A DNA stretch of 64,000 nt from Clostridium saccharoperbutylacetonicum N1-4(HMT) (lineage in GTDB: Bacteria; Bacillota; Clostridia; Clostridiales; Clostridiaceae). The translations under genes and the position numbers were made by a program. Positions 52,645 through 62,080 of this stretch are shown here, in pieces. The stretch is taken from assembly GCF_000340885.1 (NCBI RefSeq), contig NC_020291.1, forward strand, positions 3,657,001 through 3,721,000. The letters are read 5' to 3'. The notes beneath the pieces are model-generated. The model was not told where the DNA came from, ran no database searches, and was given only the letters and a program-made list of their open reading frames with translations. Each line of letters starts with the position of its first letter. Position 1 is the first letter of the stretch.

Positions 52645-54459
52645 TTACTTAATCCAAGCACCACTTGCACCTAATACATATCCATCAACAGTTGTATTAG
52701 CTTGCATAACACCTGATGCATTGCAATAGTACCAAGTTCCGTTGTCATTAATCCAACCAGTTTGCATTGCTCCTGAAGCATTTAAGTAATACCAATTACC
52801 TCCATCCTTACTCCATCCAGTAGACATAACGCCATCTGTTTTAAAATAGTACCAAGCAGTTCCATCTTTTAACCAGCCAATAGCCTTAGTTCCATCAGTT
52901 TTGTTATAAGTCCAAGTTCCATCAGCTGCTTTTACCCAACCAGCTGTTGCTGTTGCAGCTGTAGTAGTTGCTGCTGTACCTGCATTTGTAGTTGCTGTAC
53001 TTGCAGTCGTTCCTGTTTTAGATGTATTGTTTATAATTGAATAGTTTTTATCATCTTCATTCCAAAGAATCATGATATCTTTGTTACCAACAGAAATATT
53101 ATTCAATCCGCCATCTACCTTATATACTTTTGCAAAGTTATCATTTGACTTATCCCATTGCTTTACATAGCCTGAATCTAATCCCCATAAAGTCCCACTT
53201 CCAGTTTGAATAGCATAATTATCTGGTACATCGATACTGTCAGAATCACTAATGTCTAAATGATTAAATCCATTTTCTGATTTTAATTTAACAGTTTCTG
53301 CATATAATTTATGACTTCCAGCAGTTGAAGTGTCTAAGGCTGCACTTACAAAACCTGTTGCATCACCTGTCATTTTTGCCGCACTGATTGTATGACCAGT
53401 TTTACTGCTTGCATCAGCTACAGATTTTCCTAATACTAATTTATCTGAAACTCCACCATTAGTGCTACTTTTTGAATCGTATTTTGCGCAGAAATAAACA
53501 GTTGAATCTTTAGGATACTTAATACCATCTATATCATCTGTCGCAGTAGCCTTTGTAAATTGTTGTAATACTGCCACAGATTTATTTAGACCTGAACCTG
53601 AAGTAAATAATGTACCTTTTCCTCCAAATAATATTGTATCTGTAACATTCGTATAAGTTGAGTCATCAGCACCTTTATCCTTTTCAAATATTGAAAGGTT
53701 TGCCCATCTATACACTACATCAGAACTAACAGTTATGTATGATGAGTTGCTAATTACAGCTTTTAATTCATGATCTCCTGTACCTATATTGTCCTTTATT
53801 TCATAAGTATCTTTAGTATTTTTGATATAAACACTGCTGCTAGTTGTCGTACCAACTCTCATATTACCTAAGTTATAATCTGCATCAACATAGTTTCCAG
53901 CATAATCTACATAAACTGTATCTGTAGTTTTAATTGATGTAGCCCCAATATTAAATGGAGTTTTTAACGTATAAGTATAAGCACTTAATCCACTACCACC
54001 ATCTAAAAATTTATTAGTAGTAGTAAATTGTTTGTCAGAATCTGAAAATCTTCCATCATTGTCATTTTTAATTTTTTTTCTTAAGGTTGTAGCTACATCG
54101 TCTTGTAAATCCGATCTCTTCTTACCATCTACTATCTTATAGTTGTCTTTTATATCTGCAACTGTATCATTATCATCCATTACAAGATATTGATTTAATA
54201 ATAAATCATCCACTGCAAGTCCAGCATCAATACCATCAATAGAATTGTATTTTCCATCAGGAGTCATAAAATATTCTGCTTCATCTTTACCATTTATTTC
54301 TCCATCAATATAAATTCCTGCACCTTTAGCTTTTGCAGCATAAACAGTTCCATCTTGTGAATCTACCTTTTTAACATCAGCAGCCATCGCTGGAACAATT
54401 GAGATAATTGATGCTGCACAAACTAATAAACTTGTCATTTTTGAAATTCTTTTTAACAT
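52645..54459 (-). CDS. Secreted cell-wall-anchored protein with C-terminal binding repeats
   Basis: An exported 604-residue protein. Residues 1-27 are a signal peptide ending AMAADV. Residues 30-480 form a large Asp/Thr/Ser-rich, probably beta-sheet region of unknown family, followed by an Ala/Thr-rich linker (about 485-505). The last 100 residues hold five choline-binding-like repeats (GTAWYYFKTDGVMSTGW, GNWYYLNASGAMQTGW). It probably coats the surface or binds a ligand. AGGGGG precedes the ATG; a consensus-like promoter and a strong terminator suggest good expression. No catalytic motif is seen. Confidence 0.85.
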   Translation of the reverse strand: MLKRISKMTSLLVCAASIISIVPAMAADVKKVDSQDGTVYAAKAKGAGIYIDGEINGKDEAEYFMTPDGKYNSIDGIDAGLAVDDLLLNQYLVMDDNDTVADIKDNYKIVDGKKRSDLQDDVATTLRKKIKNDNDGRFSDSDKQFTTTNKFLDGGSGLSAYTYTLKTPFNIGATSIKTTDTVYVDYAGNYVDADYNLGNMRVGTTTSSSVYIKNTKDTYEIKDNIGTGDHELKAVISNSSYITVSSDVVYRWANLSIFEKDKGADDSTYTNVTDTILFGGKGTLFTSGSGLNKSVAVLQQFTKATATDDIDGIKYPKDSTVYFCAKYDSKSSTNGGVSDKLVLGKSVADASSKTGHTISAAKMTGDATGFVSAALDTSTAGSHKLYAETVKLKSENGFNHLDISDSDSIDVPDNYAIQTGSGTLWGLDSGYVKQWDKSNDNFAKVYKVDGGLNNISVGNKDIMILWNEDDKNYSIINNTSKTGTTASTATTNAGTAATTTAATATAGWVKAADGTWTYNKTDGTKAIGWLKDGTAWYYFKTDGVMSTGWSKDGGNWYYLNASGAMQTGWINDNGTWYYCNASGVMQANTTVDGYVLGASGAWIK

Positions 54460-54924
54460 ATTTTTAATTTCCCCCTAGTGAATTTTTTTATTTTATATTA
54501 ACCTTTCTCTATTTAATGTCAATTCTTGCACACGTTTTCAAAACAAGAGTCCTATATCCTTAATTTTAGAGAAAAAGTTTAAACATTATTTTATTGTCAA
54601 ATGTCCTTTGCATTATATGGACATACTTTAGAAATATACAATAACATATTCAAAAGGTATAGTTTAGTAACATTTCCATATGTTAAAGATATCTTAAAAC
54701 GTTCATTAAGTAAAGTTAATTTTAGGTTAACCAATATTATACTAATTTTCTTAAAGTAAAGAAATAAGCTAAAACTTCCTCAATATATTTCTTTAGATAC
54801 AAAAAACTATTCTCTAATTCCTTATTTCATAAAGAATCACCTGAAAATACAGATGCTTCTAACTTCAATATTCAATAATTGAATTTCCATCCAAAATCTA
54901 TAAATACCTTTTTCACAATAACAT
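54460..54924. other. Upstream region of the secreted cell-wall protein
   Basis: The proximal part holds a promoter and a 5' leader. The remaining 400 bp are AT-rich, with an AAGATATCTT palindrome near 54690 and a TATAAT hexamer near 54735, but no ORF, known riboswitch or repeat. On the minus strand it follows the truncated GNAT-like gene. Confidence 0.4.
54494..54522 (-). promoter_or_regulatory. Promoter of the secreted cell-wall protein gene
   Basis: TTGACA (54522-54517 on the minus strand) and AATATA (54499-54494) at 17-bp spacing, or TATAAA at 19 bp, give a strong sigma-A type promoter 35-60 bp before the start codon. Confidence 0.6.
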
Positions 54925-55365
54925 TCAAATAATAATATCCCTATTACTTAATTCTGCTTTTATTAATTTTCCTTGAACATTTTTAGGCTGAATAATTTTT
55001 TGACATTGGTAAGCTTCCATACTAAGAGATATTTTATTAGATGATTCAGTAATTTTTGAATACTTCTCTGAAAAGATCTTTGCAAATTCAGGTTTTCCTG
55101 AAATCGAAGATAATTTACTCTCCTTCAATTGATTGCATAAAGAGCCTATTATTTTATCAATTTTGGATTTTTCACGATTTTCATTCACCCATAACCACAT
55201 TGCATGCCCTGTATTTTGGATTGCTATTGCATTATTATCACAGGTTTTTAAAGCAATTACTTCTTTTCCTTCGAAAATATAATGGAATAAGTTAAATTGT
55301 ACTTCACAATTTAAAAATATCCCTCCATTTAAAACTTTATCTTCTCTAAAAAATGGTTTAAACAT
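54925..55365 (-). pseudogene. GNAT-like protein truncated after its N-terminal domain
   Basis: A 146-residue frame with a normal start (AGAGGAGG before ATG). It begins MFKPFFREDKVLNGGIF and contains SLSMEAYQCQKIIQPKNVQG, which I know as the N-terminal part of longer clostridial GNAT acetyltransferases. It stops right where the acetyl-CoA-binding domain would begin (RDIII, stop). The downstream DNA shows no continuation in another frame that I can trust. It is either a decayed gene or a free-standing N-terminal module. Confidence 0.5.
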
Positions 55366-55461
55366 GATATTCCTCCTCTATAATTCATAAACCTCATATC
55401 ACTTATGTCACTTATCATGAAACCACCTCCTTCAGCTATTACAATAATAATTAGAGCTCTT

Positions 55462-55610
55462 TTATTTTTCCTTATATATCTTATAATGTGGTTTTTCAGA
55501 ATTTTTCTCCCAAAAACCTTCTATACCTAAATTTTTAATTTCCTGATTTCCTTCTAACCATTGCAGATATACTTCTGCTTCAAAAATTTTCTGTGTTTTA
55601 TTACAAGTTA
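55462..55610 (-). pseudogene. C-terminal remnant of an unknown gene
   Basis: The minus-strand frame reads KTQKIFEAEVYLQWLEGNQE and IKNLGIEGFWEKNSEKPHYK ending IYKEK, then TAA. It is about 45 codons, with no start codon or ribosome binding site, and opens at the stop of the upstream alpha/beta hydrolase gene. It is protein-like and probably the 3' end of a deleted gene. Not recognised. Confidence 0.45.
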
Positions 55611-56597
55611 ATTATCTTCAATATTTGATGTTAAAAATATTAGACTCTTTATTTTTTCAACTACATAATCATTATTAGTCCAATGAATATAGTGACTGGA
55701 ATTAGGAAGTGTTTCCTGTGAACTTCGATTTGACCAATGTAATAATTCCTTCTGACTTTTTTCCCAATCTTCCCCACTATCAGAAGATATAATAACTAAA
55801 GGAACGTTGTTAAGATGTCCATTCTTCATTACTTCTGTAGCATTTTCATTTATATTTTTAATATATTCTAAATTCATTGGATTCCCAAGATATCTATAAT
55901 ACATTGCTAAATCTACCTTCTTTATATCTTCTGGTAATCCATTATAACGTAAATTTTCTCCAAGCAGTGGCAGTTTAATATCTAAACTTCCAAGTGCTCT
56001 TGCAATTCCTGTTATTCTTAATCCTGCACTAATACGATTTAATATATATGATTTTACCTCAGAATCGTTTGCATAAAATTCTGGGCTTCCTCCATCTAAT
56101 AGAACAATGCCTTTGACTTCATTAGGATATTTTTGAGCAAAATGGATTACTTCCAAAGAAGCCAATGAATGTCCAACTAATATATAAGGTGATGGTTGTC
56201 CTGATTTTTTAAGAAGTTCATGTAGCTCTTCAGTTAATACATTTATGGTTCTAGGTAAATCTGTTTTCTCACTTAAGCCAAAACCAGCATTATCAAAACT
56301 TACTGTTTCTGCATACGGCTTTAGTTCCATTTGCATCCTATAAAAATCTGTAAAGGAACTTGGTGTTCCTGAGCCTGCAACAAAAACAACAGTATTTCTT
56401 CCACTTCCTATCGAATTTATATACATATTGTGATTATTAATATTAAATATTTCTCCCTTAGGCAATAATATCTTCATTTCTTTTTCAACCATTATACTTT
56501 GGCATACTGTCCCAATTAAAAGCATTATTATAGCAACAACGATAATTTTTTTAAGTCTCGATTTTCTCTTATTCTTACCTTCTTCTAATACCTTCAT
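55608..56597 (-). CDS. Membrane-anchored alpha/beta hydrolase
   Basis: A 329-residue hydrolase with a basic N-terminus, one helix (about 18-37) and an extracytoplasmic-looking alpha/beta hydrolase domain. FVAGSGTPSSFTDF forms the oxyanion region, ILVGHSLASLEVIHFA holds the nucleophile Ser, and ETLPNSSHYIHW the catalytic His. ATG at 56597 is chosen for AAAGGAGAA upstream; the longer start gives 31 extra residues without a good site. It follows an SDR gene and a Crp-like regulator on the same strand. Substrate unknown. Confidence 0.85.
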   Translation of the reverse strand: MKVLEEGKNKRKSRLKKIIVVAIIMLLIGTVCQSIMVEKEMKILLPKGEIFNINNHNMYINSIGSGRNTVVFVAGSGTPSSFTDFYRMQMELKPYAETVSFDNAGFGLSEKTDLPRTINVLTEELHELLKKSGQPSPYILVGHSLASLEVIHFAQKYPNEVKGIVLLDGGSPEFYANDSEVKSYILNRISAGLRITGIARALGSLDIKLPLLGENLRYNGLPEDIKKVDLAMYYRYLGNPMNLEYIKNINENATEVMKNGHLNNVPLVIISSDSGEDWEKSQKELLHWSNRSSQETLPNSSHYIHWTNNDYVVEKIKSLIFLTSNIEDN

Positions 56598-56696
56598 ATA
56601 CTTCTCCTTTGATGAAGACTGTACTGTATCATTTAAATAAAAAATACATAACCACTTGCTTTTGAATACTTCTTTAGTACTATATATCACTAAAAG

Positions 56697-57497
56697 CTAA
56701 CGCTTCCTCATAATATATTCTCTCAAAAAATCTGGAAAGTGTATTACCATACTATGCAAAAACGGAACAGCCACTTTATATCTTGAATTAAGTCGTTTTC
56801 TAAGGATTATATCAGCAATTGCTTTTGCAGCCACTTTAGGATCAGTTAAATTTTGCTTATCCCTATATTTAGCGTCTGATTCATAAAACCTAGAATAATG
56901 TGAATTTTGATTTGTCAGTATATCTTTTGAGTTATTAACCATAGTTTTAAAAAAATTGGTTTTTATAGGGCCAGGTTCGATAACAGTTGTCTGAATATTA
57001 TCATTGTACAATTCTAATCTTAATGAATCACTTAATGCTTCAACTGCAAATTTTGATGCACAATACATACCATTAATAGGCTGAACAAATTTTCCAGAAA
57101 TAGATCCCACATTTATAATCTTGCCAAAATTCTTCTTACGCATTTCTGGAATGACCGCCTGAATCATATTAATTATACCAAATACATTTACATCAAACAT
57201 ACTTTTTGCAACATTTAAATCAAGCTCTTCCAAAGCTCCTCTAGCTGAGTAACCTGCATTATTGACTAATATATCAATTTTTTCAAATTTTGATAACACT
57301 TCGTTTATTACATTAGATATGGATTCCTTTTGAGTTACATCAAGAGATAACTTTAATGACACCGGCAAATCCATAATACTTTCCACATTTCTAGCTGTTG
57401 CTACAACTGTATATCCTTTCTCGGATAAACTCTTACAAAGTTCTCGTCCAATTCCTGTGGAACAACCTGTAATTAAAATAACTGATTCTTTTTTCAT
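56697..57497 (-). CDS. Short-chain dehydrogenase/reductase
   Basis: A 266-residue NAD(P)-dependent oxidoreductase. The cofactor loop is ITGCSTGIGRELCKSL, then NNAGYSARG, the catalytic Ser region NVGSISGKF, and the Tyr-Lys pair in MYCASKFAVEAL. ATG at 57497 has GGAGG upstream. It sits between the Crp-like regulator and the alpha/beta hydrolase on the same strand; the three may form a small regulated unit. Substrate not predictable; the C-terminus resembles ketoreductase or retinol-dehydrogenase-like SDRs. Confidence 0.9.
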   Translation of the reverse strand: MKKESVILITGCSTGIGRELCKSLSEKGYTVVATARNVESIMDLPVSLKLSLDVTQKESISNVINEVLSKFEKIDILVNNAGYSARGALEELDLNVAKSMFDVNVFGIINMIQAVIPEMRKKNFGKIINVGSISGKFVQPINGMYCASKFAVEALSDSLRLELYNDNIQTTVIEPGPIKTNFFKTMVNNSKDILTNQNSHYSRFYESDAKYRDKQNLTDPKVAAKAIADIILRKRLNSRYKVAVPFLHSMVIHFPDFLREYIMRKR

Positions 57498-57561
57498 ATA
57501 AATCAACCTCCATTAGTAAAATTTATATACATCATAAATTACTTAGAGATTGTTTGCATTA

Positions 57562-58161
57562 TCATTTGTTAAGATTCAATTTTTTTCTTATTCTACTAAG
57601 AGATACAGGAGTCATTCCTAAATAAGAAGCAATATGACATTGCTTAAGGCGCTTTTCTAAACCAGGGTACATATCAAGGAATTGTTTATATCGTCCCACA
57701 CTATCTAATAATTTAAAACTACTTGCATGTTTTTCTTTCATAACCAAAACCTTATCAATCATTTTTTTATAAAACAAAAGTAGTTTATCATTACTTTTAA
57801 CTATTTTTTCAAAATCAGAAATTTTAGCTACAAGAATTTCGCTATCTTCTAATGCTTGTATGTAATATTCTGATTCTTTCTGACAAAGATGTGCCATGTA
57901 AGAAAATAAAATATCACTTTCTTTATAAAAATATTTTGTTATATCATTACCCATTCCATCTATATAATAAGAACGAAAAATCCCATTAATGATTAATCCG
58001 ATTTCTGTAGATTTTTCTCCTTCTTCCAAAAAGTACATTTCTTTTTTTATTATCTTTGGCTTAAAAATTTTTTCTAATGAAGCTATATTTTCTTCATCAA
58101 GAAAAACCTCATTACTTTTCATGAGATTTATCAATAAATTACTGTCAGTTTTCTCTTTCAT
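57562..58161 (-). CDS. Crp/Fnr-family transcriptional regulator
   Basis: A 199-residue regulator with an N-terminal cyclic-nucleotide-binding-like beta barrel (about 25-120: FLEEGEKSTEIGLIINGIFR) and a C-terminal helix-turn-helix (CHIASYLGMTPVSLSRIRKK). No [4Fe-4S] or heme Cys cluster is present, so it is not a typical FNR. The HTH suggests a specific operator, not identified here. It likely controls the downstream SDR gene 64 bp away; the effector is unknown. Confidence 0.88.
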   Translation of the reverse strand: MKEKTDSNLLINLMKSNEVFLDEENIASLEKIFKPKIIKKEMYFLEEGEKSTEIGLIINGIFRSYYIDGMGNDITKYFYKESDILFSYMAHLCQKESEYYIQALEDSEILVAKISDFEKIVKSNDKLLLFYKKMIDKVLVMKEKHASSFKLLDSVGRYKQFLDMYPGLEKRLKQCHIASYLGMTPVSLSRIRKKLNLNK

Positions 58162-58236
58162 TCAGAAACCTCTTTCATTGATTATCCTTAACACATTTAT
58201 TCCTCTTCAAAATTATGTATAAATACTAATTTTAAT

Positions 58237-59043
58237 TTATAATTCCACTATAATTGATGAACCTCTTGAATTATCACCATTTAACCATTGCCATTCTTCG
58301 CGTAATTCTAATTTCCCATTTTCCAGAACCTGTGGTACACTATGGCATTTTCCAATTCTTTGTTGACCTTGTTTATTAATATGTTGATAATAAAAATCTA
58401 ATACACCTTTTTCCGATACAGTCCCAATTATATTTCCTCTAATAATATCACCACCAATATATTCAGCCCAAACAACATTTTCATTTTGGTGATAGTTAAA
58501 TATTGTTTTGTTATCTACTTCACCATTTTCAGTATTGATTTTAGGAATAAATGTTTTCCCATCATAATTTAGCATCATAGATGGCAAATTTAAATTTTTC
58601 TCCATAACATCATAATATAAATAATCTCCATTTTGAGTTAATATTGAATGAGATTCTATTTCCTTATACCCTCGCTTTAAATAAATTCCTTTAGCTGGCA
58701 GCGAAGCATCTAGCTGTACTTTTTTAGAGTTTTTCGATATATAATTCTCTGAAAAATCAATTAAAGCTCCACCATAGCCCTTTCCTTGACAATGTGGTAA
58801 AACAAATAAGCGACAGATTTCAATACCGTTAATAGTAACTGTTCCTACAGCTTTTTTATCTATTTCTAGAATAAACACTTTACCAGAATCAATATCAGCA
58901 GATATATTTTCATCACTATGATGCTGTATAAAAAAATCTACTGCTCCATTTGGATAATAATGAGGATATATTGTTTGAATTGTTTCATAAGTTATGTTTT
59001 TTATAGTATTTAAATCTATTTTTATAGCTTGTCGTATATTCAT
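58237..59043 (-). CDS. GNAT acetyltransferase fused to an N-acetylglutamate synthase-like domain
   Basis: A 268-residue two-domain protein. The N-terminal GNAT half (1-155) has EICRLFVLPHCQGKGYGGAL, the acetyl-CoA-binding loop, and LDASLPAKGIYLKRGY. The C-terminal half (about 158-268) starts LNYDGKTFIPKINTENGEVD and ends LREEWQWLNGDNSRGSS, a small module usually encoded separately and often labelled N-acetylglutamate synthase, though it lacks that enzyme's fold. The fusion suggests the second module helps recognise the acetyl acceptor (inference). Confidence 0.8.
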   Translation of the reverse strand: MNIRQAIKIDLNTIKNITYETIQTIYPHYYPNGAVDFFIQHHSDENISADIDSGKVFILEIDKKAVGTVTINGIEICRLFVLPHCQGKGYGGALIDFSENYISKNSKKVQLDASLPAKGIYLKRGYKEIESHSILTQNGDYLYYDVMEKNLNLPSMMLNYDGKTFIPKINTENGEVDNKTIFNYHQNENVVWAEYIGGDIIRGNIIGTVSEKGVLDFYYQHINKQGQQRIGKCHSVPQVLENGKLELREEWQWLNGDNSRGSSIIVEL

Positions 59044-59092
59044 AATATTTTCCTCTTTATATTCAGATTTATTTCTCTATTTTTTGTACCAT

Positions 59093-59863
59093 TTAATAAT
59101 TCATGATTTCATATGCTACATACTCCTTATCAAAATGGTATCCAAGTTTTTCAGACAAGGCAACTGAACCTTTGTTTTGTGCATCCCAACTTGGATACAG
59201 CCCTCTTTTCAGGCACTCTAAAATCAATTTAGCTCCACAAACTAATGCTAGGCCCCTTCTTCTATAATCCTTTCTAGTATCAATTTCAATTTCAATTCCT
59301 TCTTTATATACAGTATAAGATGATGCTCCTGAAACAACAATTCCATCTTTTAGTATAACTACTCCAAGTCCTCGTTTTCTATAATCCTCGTAATCATTAA
59401 ACTGTGAACATAAATCCTCAGACCATGAGTTGCTAATAACCTGATCAAAAACATTTTCATCTATCATTTGAATGGTAAATTCATTTTCTATATCTTCAAC
59501 AATTTTTGTTAATTCCTCTATATCGAATATATTCTTTTCTTTTTTAATAGCATAACGATATACTTTTTTTGAATTTTCTTTATATGTTTGTTCAATCAGC
59601 TTGCTCCATTCATCATGTTGTGGAATCATAATTATGAAATTTGATTTATAAACCTCTTGCTTATTCAATACAAGTTCTATGTTGGCTTTACCTGCAAAAA
59701 AACAAAAATCTCCTATTACTATTTTAGCTGATTTGGGATTAGTAATACTATCTGCATATGCTCTTCCCATATATCCTTGTAAGCATGACCAAATTAATGT
59801 TTCCTGCCAGCCTTCAAATAATTTTTCCAAACATTTTGTTTCAGTAATCTCATAAATGCTCAT
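59093..59863 (-). CDS. GNAT-family N-acetyltransferase, long form
   Basis: A 256-residue protein. The first half (1-150) is an unusual N-terminal region (WSCLQGYMGRAYADSI, IVIGDFCFFAGKANIEL), and the C-terminal half has the GNAT core: SYTVYKEGIEIEIDTRKDYR, RRGLALVCGAKLILECL and YPSWDAQNKGSVALSEKLGY. Start ATG at 59863 follows GGAGAGAATGAAT. This layout matches a clostridial family with the substrate site partly in the N-terminal half; substrate unknown. Confidence 0.83.
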   Translation of the reverse strand: MSIYEITETKCLEKLFEGWQETLIWSCLQGYMGRAYADSITNPKSAKIVIGDFCFFAGKANIELVLNKQEVYKSNFIIMIPQHDEWSKLIEQTYKENSKKVYRYAIKKEKNIFDIEELTKIVEDIENEFTIQMIDENVFDQVISNSWSEDLCSQFNDYEDYRKRGLGVVILKDGIVVSGASSYTVYKEGIEIEIDTRKDYRRRGLALVCGAKLILECLKRGLYPSWDAQNKGSVALSEKLGYHFDKEYVAYEIMNY

Positions 59864-59935
59864 ATTCATTCTCTCCATTTCAGTACTAATAATTTATATT
59901 TCATTTTTTCTAAAATTACAAATTAACTTCACATT

Positions 59936-60508
59936 TTATTCCTGTTGTCTTCTTAATTCAACTTCCTCATCAATCCACTTATATACACTGTTCATCTCAC
60001 CTGCATAATCATTACTAATCTCAAAAAAATTAGCATTATTCTTAATACAAAGTTCTTTAACTTGCAAGTGAAGTTTAATGAAGTTATCTTTGTTCATATA
60101 ATGCTCATCAAATATCTTTTGTTCTATCTTATTTCTATGCTTTATAATTCCTGAGCCAAAATATTTTTCAATATAGTCCTTCGAAAAACCTATATAAAAT
60201 GTAATTATTTCTTTTAAATAATTAGGCTTAAAATCATTAATATACTCTTGAGGTAAATAGCAGCCTTCAATAATAATGTGTTGCCCATTCTCTATATTGG
60301 TCATAATTATTCCCTTTACTATTGGCCATAATTTATATGTAAGTTCTTTATCACTATCAGTTACAGAAAAATCACAATATTTACTTCCACGAATCAGTCC
60401 CATTTTTATATGATCAATAGACAAATATGGAATTTTGTATTTTTCAAGTAGCTTTTGAGCCATCACTGTTTTTCCTGTACAACTTACTCCACCAATTAAA
60501 ATAACCAT
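59936..60508 (-). CDS. P-loop small-molecule kinase
   Basis: A 190-residue ATP-binding protein. The Walker A motif ILIGGVSCTGKTVMAQKLL opens the protein, ISIDHIKMG is the acceptor-side strand and IIIEGCYLPQEYINDF follows. It resembles small antibiotic or nucleoside kinases of the AAA-like group. ATG at 60508 with GGAGTGAG just upstream is preferred over the ATG ten codons earlier. Monocistronic on the minus strand. Confidence 0.78.
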   Translation of the reverse strand: MVILIGGVSCTGKTVMAQKLLEKYKIPYLSIDHIKMGLIRGSKYCDFSVTDSDKELTYKLWPIVKGIIMTNIENGQHIIIEGCYLPQEYINDFKPNYLKEIITFYIGFSKDYIEKYFGSGIIKHRNKIEQKIFDEHYMNKDNFIKLHLQVKELCIKNNANFFEISNDYAGEMNSVYKWIDEEVELRRQQE

Positions 60509-60627
60509 CTCTATCTCACTCCAATTACCATTTTCCAATTTAATTTCATTCTTGCTCTTTCTTCAATAGCTATGTAGTCTGAATAAGTAACTAAAAAAAT
60601 TTATATTTTACTATCCTTAAATAATTC

Positions 60628-61116
60628 CTATAGGGTTAGAAATTTTTCGTATCTAATTTGATCCCTATTATCAATGAATACCCTATCCACCATTTTAAAA
60701 CCATTACTTTCGTAAAATTTTCTAAGTCTGTCTCTAAATGTTCCACAATTTAACCTTAACCATTTAACGTTGCGCTCTTTGCACATTAATTCTGCAGATT
60801 GTATTAATTTACTTCCATACCCCTTATTTGCATATTCTCTACAAACAGCTAACTTATGTAATATTCCAGATCCATTCTTCTGTAAACTTTCCCAAAATAA
60901 AGGATCATACCATTGCAAAACATATACTCCAATTAATTTTCCGTTTTCATAACATAATTTCATATCCTCAATTCTATACTTCTTCAGTAACTGTTCACTT
61001 GTTATATCTTCACATTTCCACATTGGTTGATTTATAGAATTAAGCCATTTGGCAGAATCATTTAAAACTTTTGAAAAAATCTCCAAACTTTCATTGGTTA
61101 CATTCACTACTTCCAC
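60628..61116 (-). CDS. GNAT-family N-acetyltransferase
   Basis: A 162-residue acetyltransferase. GVYVLQWYDPLFWESLQ is the central strand region, LHKLAVCREYANKGYGSKLI the acetyl-CoA loop, and WLRLNCGTFRDRLRKFYESN plus GFKMVDR the C-terminal motif. Start is GTG (GGGG upstream). Substrate unknown. It is the third GNAT in 3 kb. Confidence 0.87.
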   Translation of the reverse strand: MEVVNVTNESLEIFSKVLNDSAKWLNSINQPMWKCEDITSEQLLKKYRIEDMKLCYENGKLIGVYVLQWYDPLFWESLQKNGSGILHKLAVCREYANKGYGSKLIQSAELMCKERNVKWLRLNCGTFRDRLRKFYESNGFKMVDRVFIDNRDQIRYEKFLTL

Positions 61117-61184
61117 CTTTATTCCCCTTTCTATCTATTATCATACATATATTTTCTATCATATGTTTAAATTCTATCTAATTA

Positions 61185-61295
61185 TTATTTAATACATTGT
61201 AATGAATTAAAAACTTCATTACCCGTTAGTGTATAGTAACTTGTTCCTCCATCATAATCATACACCACTAAATCTCCAACTATACCCATTTTCAT
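61185..61295 (-). pseudogene. Short C-terminal remnant or very small gene
   Basis: The minus-strand frame MKMGIVGDLVVYDYDGG then TSYYTLTGNEVFNSLQCIK is clearly protein-like, with Tyr, Gly and Asp enrichment. The open frame extends upstream of the ATG (VNYTNYFPEDY) to a stop near 61340, but there is no good ribosome binding site. It follows the Ntn-hydrolase gene on the same strand. It is either the last 50 residues of a lost gene or a 36-residue protein. Confidence 0.4.
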
Positions 61296-61366
61296 ATAAT
61301 CTTCCGGAAAATAATTTGTATAATTTACTTTAAGCTTCGTTTAGAACCTATAAAATGAATTAATTA

Positions 61367-62080
61367 TCATTCATTTTTGAGACATAAAAACTTGTATTCA
61401 AACCTTTCATTAAAATTACCATTTAAACAATAATATACAGTGTTCATATTTTTTGAGTAAACCATTGAAAATTCAGTAATCCATTCTCCATTCCTTTGAC
61501 TTGCAGAATCAAGTATACTAAATGCCGTTTCAACATTTACTTTCTCCGCTTTTTCCAATTCACTTGATACTACTTTAAACCTATCACAATTACATTCAAC
61601 ATTTTCATACAAATAATCCCATAATGAAAAATTTGTCATAACAAAAAACTTTGAAGAGTCTGCTATATTTCTTATATTCCCACGACCTGGTTCTACTACC
61701 CACACATTTCCATTAGAATCACAAATCATATTATGGCAGCTCCAATCTGGTCCATTAACAACTTCAACATTACTTAAATATTCTTCTAATTTTTCAGTAC
61801 TAATAACTCCCTTTAGTATATCCATTATAAATTTGGTTGTATGAGTAACTTTTTTATTTGGTCTTCTATATAATCCTTTTCCATTTGAATTAACTACAAG
61901 ATTATTAAAAAATCTACCAAAGCAATCTACTCCAAACGACGGATATTTTCCTCGTCCTCCGTCAACCTTTACAGTAAACCAGTTAGGATTTTTAGTATCA
62001 ATAGAATATTTCATCCCATTATTATCAAAATTCATTCCAATAATTGTATCATTTCCTCGATAAATAAAACTTGTACACAT
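61367..62080 (-). CDS. Ntn-hydrolase, linear amide C-N hydrolase-like
   Basis: A 237-residue protein starting MCTSFIYRGND, so Cys2 becomes the N-terminal nucleophile after methionine removal, as in bile-salt hydrolase and penicillin V acylase. IIGMNFDNN replaces the usual Arg/Asp region, and VVEPGRGNIR lies at a typical position. It is shorter than BSH/PVA (about 320), so it belongs to a compact branch. The ATG at 62080 is required to expose this Cys, and GAGGGTGGGG lies upstream. Acylated amines or homoserine lactones are conceivable substrates (inference). Confidence 0.78.
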   Translation of the reverse strand: MCTSFIYRGNDTIIGMNFDNNGMKYSIDTKNPNWFTVKVDGGRGKYPSFGVDCFGRFFNNLVVNSNGKGLYRRPNKKVTHTTKFIMDILKGVISTEKLEEYLSNVEVVNGPDWSCHNMICDSNGNVWVVEPGRGNIRNIADSSKFFVMTNFSLWDYLYENVECNCDRFKVVSSELEKAEKVNVETAFSILDSASQRNGEWITEFSMVYSKNMNTVYYCLNGNFNERFEYKFLCLKNE

